11,704 nucleotides of DNA from JAGOBX01 sp017999075 [NCBI: Candidatus Babelota bacterium] (lineage in GTDB: Bacteria > JAGOBX01), in assembly GCA_017999075.1 (NCBI GenBank), contig JAGOBX010000063.1, positions 1 to 11,704 of the forward strand, in the 5' to 3' direction. Shown in pieces: positions 6,701 to 11,704 of the stretch. A model generated the notes under the pieces. It was not told the DNA's origin and ran no database searches. It saw only the letters and a list, made by a program, of their open reading frames with translations. How positions within the stretch are numbered: the first letter of the stretch is position 1; each line of letters opens with the position of its first letter. The translations under genes and the position numbers were made by a program.

Positions 6701-9481
6701 ACTATCATCAGGATATTTTAAAATATATTGAGTTTCAACAGAACCGTCAACAAATACCGTTAAAGTATCCCCTGGCCATGAATTCAAAGTAGTTCCTGAA
6801 ATAATAATGTTCTGATTGTAAGTATCATAATTAGTTTGAGGAAATAAAATCAAAACATCCGGTGCCGATGTAGTATTAAAAAAGCCTGCTGTATGTGTTT
6901 CTCCGTTTGTTGTATTGCTCGATTCCCAGTTTAAACTTGTATAATCAAAATAATTCGGATTTTTCCGTTCAATACTCATATTGGTTCCAATTAACGGATA
7001 AGAAAATTGTTCTACAATTTCTCCTTTAAAATTAAATAAAGCTATAGTATTGCCCGTTGGAAGCATTGACAATATTTGAGATGAACCTGAAATTAAAGTT
7101 ATAGGCGTGTCTCCGTAATTCCATATTGAATTTTCTTTAATAACCGCAAATTCATTCGGTCCAATGTATAAATCACCTATAACAGGAATTAGTTTTATTT
7201 TATCCCATTCACTATTGTAAACCCCAAGCTGCCATCCCGTAATATTCACAGTATCTGTTCCTCTGTTAAAAATTTCTACCCATTCATCGCCTGATTCCAA
7301 ATAATATCCTGCAGGAATATCAGGCACATCATACATTACTTCAGTTATAACAATATTAGTGTCTGCGCCTTTATAAGAATTTATAGTAGTATTAGTTTCT
7401 CCGGGTGTTGAGGATAAATGTTCATTTGATGCCTGCCAGCTTTCCTCTTCTGCAGGGTCAGAATACAATGTTATCAGTTCGGCAGAATGACCTTTTGTTG
7501 AGACATCAGGATAAGTGAACAATTGAATTGTATCATTAGAACTTGACAAAAGTCCTAAAATCTGCGGAGTAATATTCAAATCAAGGGCTACTACAGCATC
7601 TATCAAAATATTCGGCGTATCCCCATACATTGCATACCAATTTTCAGCATATGGACATATTACCGCGTATTGTCCAGGTTTAATAATTTTAGAATCAGAA
7701 CCATTTATATTATTATAAACATTCAATAAATTCCTGTATGCATTACCATCAATAATTTTCCAGTCTGTCAAATCAACATCTTCTATGCCGTTATTATAAA
7801 CTTCAATCCAATCATATTCAGAATCGGAGGAGTTATTATCATATAAAATTTCCGTTATCATAACCGTGGAATTCCCTGTAAGTTGAAGGCGATGCGGTCC
7901 TGAAGTATCACACAAAGATTCATTTCCCTGAGTATCAACAGCAACTACTGCGAACCAGTAACTCACTCCTGAAACCAACGAATCTCCAACATTTGATGAA
8001 GTTAAAATTGTATTGGTTTGATTAATATCTTTTATCTGGGCTTCCGGATAAAGCCATGGATCTTCGTCAGTATATCCATCAGCATCGTCATCATTATCAA
8101 TTCCATTTCCTGAATTGTTTGATGCAAACCTGTCTATATTTCCAATAGGATCTTCGTCAAAAAAACCGTCACCGTCATCGTCAATTTTATCTCCTAAATT
8201 AAAATTTGAATTTATCGGATGCGAATCAATAAAAATATAGTATCTTGAAAAATCTGATACGTCTGAAAGCGGTTTTGTCCATGTAAGAGAAAATGATGAC
8301 AAATCTGCCTCAACTGTCAAATTTCCGGGTTGGCCTGGTGGAGCATTGTCATAATTATCCGGAAAACCGTTATTCTCAGGATCAAGTCCGTTCATTATAT
8401 GATGAAAATGAGACATATATCTTCTGGCAGCACGAAAATCATGAAGAATAATATGAACTTCGTCATTCTGAGTTGATTTCAACATAGCCTGGTTTGAAAA
8501 ATTAGCAGAACCTGCAGCCACAATATCCATATCAATAACAAATATCTTGCTATGCTGATCATTCATTGGAGATTCAATTCTGCAGGTATGATCGTTCATT
8601 AACGCAGTTTGCACAGGTCCTGCAGAATATGCGCCTTTAGCTCCTATTTTAAAAGCTCTCGTATTCAATAATATTGAATCTTTAAGTTTATTTCCGGCAT
8701 TTGATTGAGGGTCAGAAGAACTGCTCCCCCATGCATTGGCCATATAAATAATCGATTCTTTGGCGTTTTCAACAAGATATCTCAATCTTCCGATAATACT
8801 CGCAGCTCCTGCTTCCATTCCATTATTATTATCGTCAGGAGAAAATCTTAATTCAACTGTATCCCCATAAGGAGAATAATGATAGATATTGCCTGTTGTG
8901 GTTTGAGAATGAAAAAAACCATTGTATTCATCAGTCTGTTCTTTTTCGATTTTTTTCAATAAATCGGGAAATTCCTGATTCCAGAGAATTAACGAATTAT
9001 TATGTTCATAATTCCAACCATTGCGGTTGTGATTTGCTGAAGAAATTATAACTCCTTTGTTAGCCACATAACATATCTTTGAATGTGTTAAATAGCTTTT
9101 CTCGCTTCCATTTATTTCAATAAAAGGAGACGCAATCGAATTTATATGATTCCATTTTTCAGCGTCATAATTCTTATCGCCGATTATACGCAGAGGAGCT
9201 GTTCTGCCGCCTATTGACGCAAGCCGGTTAAGACCTATAGAATTACTTCCATCAATCCAATTTATAGTTCCGACATTTTCTTCATCCCAGGCCATACTCT
9301 GTAAATATACAGTATCGCCGCTGCTTGCTTGATTGATAAAGTATGCATGCCATTTTTCAAAATTTGAATATGAATCCTGATGGTTTGCTCTTGAGAACTG
9401 AGCCCACCACCAGGGCATCGAATAAATACTAAAGCAGAAAAAGTAACATACTAAAAAAATTATTAAAAAAAAATTACGCAC
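3698..9481 (-). CDS. Giant secreted modular protein: PLD-like, FnIII, two lamin-tail domains, Ig-like repeats, dockerin
   Basis: The 1,927-residue product starts at GTG (9481), the first start after an in-frame stop, and opens with a signal peptide (about 1-21, cleavage near IYS/M). Domains in order: a phospholipase D-like region (about 36-365) with a second, complete HKD motif HSKIFVID...GSAN (310-327) and a first copy lacking the Asp (133-150); a fibronectin-III-like domain (383-533) interrupted by two acidic loops (IDDDGDGFFDEDP, 433-445; IDNDDDADGYTDEDP, 461-475); two lamin-tail domains (538-695, VMITEILYD...DWIEVYN; 709-870, IVITEVMYD...EWVEIFN); ten Ig-like repeats (874-1796); a carboxypeptidase-regulatory-like domain (1797-1877); and a dockerin-like end (1878-1927). 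PLD enzymes cleave phosphodiester bonds, so an extracellular nuclease or phospholipase is the likely activity, with the rest serving display or binding. The substrate is unknown. It starts 59 bp after argG on the same strand. Confidence 0.85.
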   Translation of the reverse strand: MRNFFLIIFLVCYFFCFSIYSMPWWWAQFSRANHQDSYSNFEKWHAYFINQASSGDTVYLQSMAWDEENVGTINWIDGSNSIGLNRLASIGGRTAPLRIIGDKNYDAEKWNHINSIASPFIEINGSEKSYLTHSKICYVANKGVIISSANHNRNGWNYEHNNSLILWNQEFPDLLKKIEKEQTDEYNGFFHSQTTTGNIYHYSPYGDTVELRFSPDDNNNGMEAGAASIIGRLRYLVENAKESIIYMANAWGSSSSDPQSNAGNKLKDSILLNTRAFKIGAKGAYSAGPVQTALMNDHTCRIESPMNDQHSKIFVIDMDIVAAGSANFSNQAMLKSTQNDEVHIILHDFRAARRYMSHFHHIMNGLDPENNGFPDNYDNAPPGQPGNLTVEADLSSFSLTWTKPLSDVSDFSRYYIFIDSHPINSNFNLGDKIDDDGDGFFDEDPIGNIDRFASNNSGNGIDNDDDADGYTDEDPWLYPEAQIKDINQTNTILTSSNVGDSLVSGVSYWFAVVAVDTQGNESLCDTSGPHRLQLTGNSTVMITEILYDNNSSDSEYDWIEVYNNGIEDVDLTDWKIIDGNAYRNLLNVYNNINGSDSKIIKPGQYAVICPYAENWYAMYGDTPNILIDAVVALDLNITPQILGLLSSSNDTIQLFTYPDVSTKGHSAELITLYSDPAEEESWQASNEHLSSTPGETNTTINSYKGADTNIVITEVMYDVPDIPAGYYLESGDEWVEIFNRGTDTVNITGWQLGVYNSEWDKIKLIPVIGDLYIGPNEFAVIKENSIWNYGDTPITLISGSSQILSMLPTGNTIALFNFKGEIVEQFSYPLIGTNMSIERKNPNYFDYTSLNWESSNTTNGETHTAGFFNTTSAPDVLILFPQTNYDTYNQNIIISGTTLNSWPGDTLTVFVDGSVETQYILKYPDDSFNLSVNVSGISSAVSVYLFEHPAIIGSQSRISSETIYVNYFEPLNISLDMIFTQYDSVIYPLYFDIRTFGTEEGDTLIILNDNGETVSCDTIILSSLNEQYYDTIVLSDYGDTVRVFVYDKFSRMDSDFITVHYYPVPLVKILMPENDADTYITNITVSGTTLGTDRGGTVTIFMNSIEQSVYIIQALDGNFSGTVSLSGSFKDTITVRLEDRFGRFGYDTVYINYFPQQLLNITSPSDNFETNVQSIIISGTSIFSFQGDTILLFVNELLQNTIFITESDSQWSGTVSLNNQGDSIIARLTDRFGRNVYDTIILNYYGNVSIGITEPWMEYDSIARFVNVAGTTYNARPGDTVNIFINGIFQSNYNIVSLNGDWIGTSMITGINDSMTAEITSKWSGLNSDTIIVNYFSDIFFSITYPVNNFDTNINNFVLTGTTFGVNGPDKVELFINGDYTARQDVYYIWEKNETWVLNANVNNTGESFAVKLTDQFDRIKWDSITVNFYGVSDIVILEPNNNIDTISPSINISGTTVNTFSGDTIELFINNTYQKNIIVQSNNFLWNDTINVSENVNYIISKLTNKFGDELYDTVVINYFSLPDIQITYPADDFIDTLIQIIEIRGTTSGSGIYDTVTLYVNNVANTEIVLTVRNGNFSGTVFLVNQADSLYAVLTDKFGRMDTDVITVRYLPDISVSITYPENHYDTFNRTIIIKGTTLGMTENDTLWIYVNGAFQDSITIYQNSGNWQGTACLTGICDTVSAVLYLKSGLTCSDYIIAGYYGYPDIFILYPALSNQFYDTTSKIVEISGTVSNMKTSDSINIYINDVLFDSIALTNNAWNCTVPLNIENETITIKIKDVFDRIDYDTIFLTPGIIVSGIVELEGKINFSEAAVNILNDTEFYSSFTDTDGRFYIRILYPDTFNIVITKSLYLPYEFQIRIDSSVSISDSLYLSAGDFFRDGQLNILDAALIKKFFGQVKMELDINGDGIIGAAEKELLKKNILK
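3701..3850 (-). other. Dockerin-like C-terminal module of the exoprotein
   Basis: Residues 1878-1927 hold two EF-hand-like calcium loops: D1879-F-F-R-D1883-G-x-x-N1887-x-x-D1890 and D1906-I-N-G-D1910-G-x-x-G1914-x-x-E1917, each followed by a short helix (ALIKKFF and KELLKK). This is the type I dockerin pattern, which in known systems binds cohesin modules on a scaffold. The first loop is degenerate at its third position (Phe in place of Asn/Asp). No cohesin is encoded in the window. Confidence 0.7.
4094..6862 (-). repeat. Ten tandem Ig-like repeats (90-98 residues each) within the exoprotein
   Basis: Residues 874-1796 divide into ten units beginning at about 874, 971, 1065, 1158, 1248, 1339, 1433, 1524, 1616 and 1707. 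The consensus reads: I-x-I-x-x-P-x-x-x-x-D-T, then I-x-I-S-G-T-T, G-D-T-[IV]-x-[IL]-[FY]-[VI]-N, a W/F-S-G-T-V-S-L strand, then L-T-D-[RK]-F-G-R-x-x-Y-D-T-I-x-[IV]-N-Y-[FY]. The pattern suggests a seven-strand beta-sandwich resembling bacterial Ig-like or glucodextranase-B-type domains. Units have diverged widely in sequence, so the array looks old rather than freshly duplicated. The second unit (971-1063) has lost the SGTT motif. Confidence 0.85.
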
Positions 9482-9540
9482 TTTATGGTTACTTCATATT
9501 AACTTAGCAAACCTTTAATTTACCAGTTCAAACTAATTAA

Positions 9541-10758
9541 TTATTTTACTTTATGCACTCCAGCGCAAATTTTTACAGGAAGACCGTAAAGTCTTAGAAA
9601 TCCTGTGGCGTCGGAATGAGAATATTCAAGGCTTTTTCCAAAAGTTGCTATATCCCCGCGGAATAATGAATATTTCGAAGTTATTGAAGCAGGTCTTATA
9701 GTGCCTTTATATAATTTAATTTTTACTTTTCCAGTAACAAACTTCTGAGTTGAATTCACAAATGCGTCAAAAGCTTCTTTCAATGGAGTAAACCATTGCC
9801 CGTTGTATACCATTTCTCCATATTTTAACGCTATAATTTGTTTATAATGCATAGTTTCCTTGTCAATAGTTATTGATTCAAGTTTCCTGTGAGCATAATA
9901 CAAAATCGCGCCGCCAGGTGTTTCATATACTCCACGTGATTTCATTCCCACAAGCCTGTTTTCAACCATATCAACCTGACCTACTGCATTTCTTGCCCCA
10001 ATATTATTTAGAGTTTCAATAATTTTTGCAGGCGATAATTTTTTGCCATTTACCTTTACAGGTGTTCCCTGTTCAAATTCGATTTCAACATATTCAACTT
10101 TATTTGGCGCTTTTTCAGGAGTTACGCTTATTTTAAACAAATCAGCTGGAGTTTCATTCGCCGGATCTTCAAGGCAACCGCCTTCATGGCTCAAATGCCA
10201 TAAATTTCCATCTTCAGAATATATTTTCTTTTTAGTTTGAGTTAAAGGTATATTATGTTTTTTAGCATAATCAATACAAATTTCACGGGAAACAAGATTC
10301 CAATCAGGATCACGCCATGGCGCAATAACTTTAAGCTTCGGATTTAATGCATAATACGTCAACTCAAACCTAACCTGATCATTACCTTTCCCTGTAGCTC
10401 CGTGAGATACAGAATCAGCCTTTTCTTTTTCAGCAACTTCAACCTGTTTTTTAGCTATCAAAGGCCGCGCAAAAGAAGTCCCCAACAAATATTCGTTTTC
10501 ATAAACTGCACCTGCTCGCAAAGTAGGAAAAATATATTCAGAAGCAAATTCTTCCCGCAAATCAAACATATAAACTTTTTTTGCTCCGCTTGAAATTGCT
10601 TTTTTCTTTATAAACTGCATATCTTCATTTTGTCCCAAATCAGCTATGCATGCTATAACTTCACAATCATATTTTTCAATAAGCCACGGAACAATTACAG
10701 AAGTATCCAATCCGCCGCTATATGCAAGAACTATTTTTTTTGTTTTATTTTCAGACAT
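9541..10758 (-). CDS. argG: Argininosuccinate synthase
   Basis: ArgG joins citrulline and aspartate using ATP (to AMP and PPi) to give argininosuccinate, the penultimate step of arginine synthesis, in the cytoplasm. The 405-residue length is normal for the family. The N-type ATP pyrophosphatase loop AYSGGLDTS (12-20) is intact, followed by the family motifs [10 protein letters not shown] (91-100), [16 protein letters not shown] (118-133), APWRD (146-150) and [15 protein letters not shown] (185-199). The ATG at 10758 is preceded by AAGGAG with an 11-bp gap, the only clear Shine-Dalgarno in the window, which supports this start. It lies 63 bp after rpe and 59 bp before the exoprotein gene, all on the minus strand; argH and other arg genes are absent here. 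Confidence 0.97.
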   Translation of the reverse strand: MSENKTKKIVLAYSGGLDTSVIVPWLIEKYDCEVIACIADLGQNEDMQFIKKKAISSGAKKVYMFDLREEFASEYIFPTLRAGAVYENEYLLGTSFARPLIAKKQVEVAEKEKADSVSHGATGKGNDQVRFELTYYALNPKLKVIAPWRDPDWNLVSREICIDYAKKHNIPLTQTKKKIYSEDGNLWHLSHEGGCLEDPANETPADLFKISVTPEKAPNKVEYVEIEFEQGTPVKVNGKKLSPAKIIETLNNIGARNAVGQVDMVENRLVGMKSRGVYETPGGAILYYAHRKLESITIDKETMHYKQIIALKYGEMVYNGQWFTPLKEAFDAFVNSTQKFVTGKVKIKLYKGTIRPASITSKYSLFRGDIATFGKSLEYSHSDATGFLRLYGLPVKICAGVHKVK

Positions 10759-10769
10759 ATAATATCAGT

Positions 10770-10775
10770 CTCCTT
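10770..10775 (-). promoter_or_regulatory. Ribosome binding site of argG
   Basis: On the minus strand this reads AAGGAG, 11 bp upstream of the argG ATG. It is notable because none of the other starts in the window has a comparable site. Confidence 0.7.
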
Positions 10776-10821
10776 AAAATTTAAATTTTGTAATAATAAA
10801 TTATAATAAATTCATTTTATA

Positions 10822-11490
10822 TTACTTGTTTTTTAATTTCAACATTTCCTTAATTGCTTCATTCTTATTTTTTGAATTGAATACTGCACTTCCTGCAACT
10901 AATATTTCAGTTCCGGCATCAATAATCTGTTTTGCATTATAAATATTTACTCCGCCGTCTATTTCTATTAAATACTTATAATTTTTCTGAATTTTTTTTT
11001 CTTTTAAATATTCAATTTTTTTAAGAGTTTCACAAATAAATTTCTGCCCGCCAAATCCCGGAAATACAGACATTATCAAAATCAAATCAGCTTTATCAAG
11101 AACTGAATCAAGCAAATGAACATCAGTATCAGGATTGATTGATATTCCCGCAATTTTCCCTGTTTTTTTGATTTTTTGAATTATGAGTGTGGGATTGATA
11201 TTAACTTCTCTGTGGAAAGTTATAATATCAGACCCTGCCGCTGCAAAAGGTTCAACATAATTCTCTGGATTGGTTATCATTAAATGTGTATCGAATATCA
11301 AATCAGGAAATTTTGGTCTTAATGATTCTATCACAGGTATTCCAATTGATATATTAGGAACAAAATGTCCATCCATAACGTCTATGTGAAGATATTTAAT
11401 ATTTTTTTTTATTTCTTCAATTTCATTTCCGAGATTAGTAAAATCAGCGGATAAAATTGAAGGAGCAATTTCTAAAATTTCATTATTCAT
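10822..11490 (-). CDS. rpe: Ribulose-phosphate 3-epimerase
   Basis: Rpe interconverts ribulose 5-phosphate and xylulose 5-phosphate in the pentose phosphate pathway, as a metal-dependent TIM barrel in the cytoplasm. The 222-residue protein shows APSILSADF (9-17), the metal ligands H35 and D37 in HIDVMDGHFVPN, H69 in DTHLM, D178 in IEIDGGVN, and the phosphate-binding loops PGFGGQKF (144-151) and AGSAVF (199-204). I chose the ATG at 11490 because it places MNNEILEIAPSIL in register with the family. An in-frame TTG at 11538 would add 16 Lys/Tyr-rich residues with no family counterpart, and it overlaps a TATAAT box. There is no Shine-Dalgarno. It is the first gene of the possible rpe-argG-exoprotein unit. 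Confidence 0.95.
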   Translation of the reverse strand: MNNEILEIAPSILSADFTNLGNEIEEIKKNIKYLHIDVMDGHFVPNISIGIPVIESLRPKFPDLIFDTHLMITNPENYVEPFAAAGSDIITFHREVNINPTLIIQKIKKTGKIAGISINPDTDVHLLDSVLDKADLILIMSVFPGFGGQKFICETLKKIEYLKEKKIQKNYKYLIEIDGGVNIYNAKQIIDAGTEILVAGSAVFNSKNKNEAIKEMLKLKNK

Positions 11491-11529
11491 ATTTTTTTTC
11501 TGCAAATAATATTTATATTTTTCAATTGT

Positions 11530-11535
11530 ATTATA
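11530..11535 (-). promoter_or_regulatory. Candidate -10 box upstream of rpe
   Basis: The minus strand reads TATAAT here, 39 bp before the rpe ATG. No good -35 is found at normal spacing (TTGAAA lies only 12 bp upstream). AT-rich background makes a chance match plausible. Confidence 0.3.
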
Positions 11536-11591
11536 CAAAAATCAAAATTTCAAGTTTTTTTGTCATAATTTCATAATGAAAAATTATATGT

Positions 11592-11619
11592 TTGACAATA
11601 ATATTATTGAATATATAAT
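11592..11619 (+). promoter_or_regulatory. Consensus sigma-70-type promoter pointing out of the window
   Basis: TTGACA (11592-11597) and TATAAT (11614-11619) are both exact consensus hexamers with a 16-bp spacer. Initiation would be expected near 11626, reading rightward, divergent from rpe. No start codon with a useful frame follows before 11704, so the target is outside the window. The rest of the 214-bp stretch upstream of rpe holds no gene that I can support. Confidence 0.5.
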
Positions 11620-11704
11620 TTACTCCATAAAATAAATATTGTAATCCAAATTTTAAAACTTTTATAATTTAAACAAAAAAAATTTAAATTCTTAAAGTAT
11701 AACA

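Noticed and set aside
4094-6862. Tandem array considered as non-coding or CRISPR-like repeats
   Set aside because: The repeats are seen at protein level with a ~92-residue period and an open frame throughout; there are no short identical DNA repeats or spacers.
10043-10240. Plus-strand open frame of 65 codons
   Set aside because: It lies wholly inside argG on the opposite strand and has no family features; it is a shadow of the real gene.
10402-10593. Plus-strand open frame of 63 codons
   Set aside because: Also antisense within argG, with no recognisable protein and no ribosome binding site.
11491-11538. Longer rpe starting at TTG 11538
   Set aside because: The extra 16 residues have no counterpart in the family, and the codon overlaps a TATAAT box; the ATG at 11490 fits Rpe proteins.
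11576-11635. 19-codon plus-strand frame starting ATG at 11576
   Set aside because: It is very short, overlaps the candidate promoter and has no ribosome binding site or recognisable content.

Overview
This is a strongly AT-rich bacterial window carrying six protein-coding segments, five of them on the minus strand. The housekeeping genes pyrG, ruvA, argG and rpe are recognisable, but the flanking proteins are divergent. Only argG has a clear Shine-Dalgarno sequence (AAGGAG); the other starts have none. Together with a lipoprotein-type substrate-binding protein and a very large secreted protein built from phospholipase D-like, lamin-tail, Ig-like and dockerin modules, this suggests an uncultured lineage, perhaps a candidate phylum near the Bacteroidota/FCB or Planctomycetota side. 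The phylum cannot be fixed from this sequence alone.

Layout, left to right. The minus-strand series 2804->1 reads: a TrpX-type ABC substrate-binding lipoprotein, then a GT-C membrane glycosyltransferase, then the first 36 codons of CTP synthase (pyrG), which runs off the left edge. The glycosyltransferase frame continues into pyrG without a stop codon, so the two are predicted to be one polypeptide unless a stop was lost by sequencing error. A 204-bp spacer with a 12-bp inverted repeat separates this block from the divergently transcribed ruvA. ruvA converges on a 5.8-kb minus-strand gene across an 11-bp gap that overlaps an AT-only palindrome, a plausible shared terminator. The 5.8-kb gene (1,927 aa) has a signal peptide, a two-copy PLD domain, a fibronectin-III domain interrupted by acidic Ca2+-binding-like loops, two lamin-tail domains, ten ~92-residue Ig-like repeats, a carboxypeptidase-regulatory-like domain and a C-terminal dockerin-like module. 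Upstream of it on the same strand are argG and rpe, with short gaps of 59 and 63 bp, so rpe-argG-exoprotein could be one transcription unit. The right edge holds a consensus-like plus-strand promoter pointing out of the window.

Functionally the window mixes nucleotide synthesis (CTP), arginine synthesis, the pentose phosphate pathway, Holliday-junction branch migration, envelope glycosylation and solute capture. No complete pathway is present. No RNA genes, insertion sequences or CRISPR arrays were seen. The two most unusual items are the glycosyltransferase-PyrG in-frame junction and the modular PLD/lamin-tail/dockerin exoprotein.
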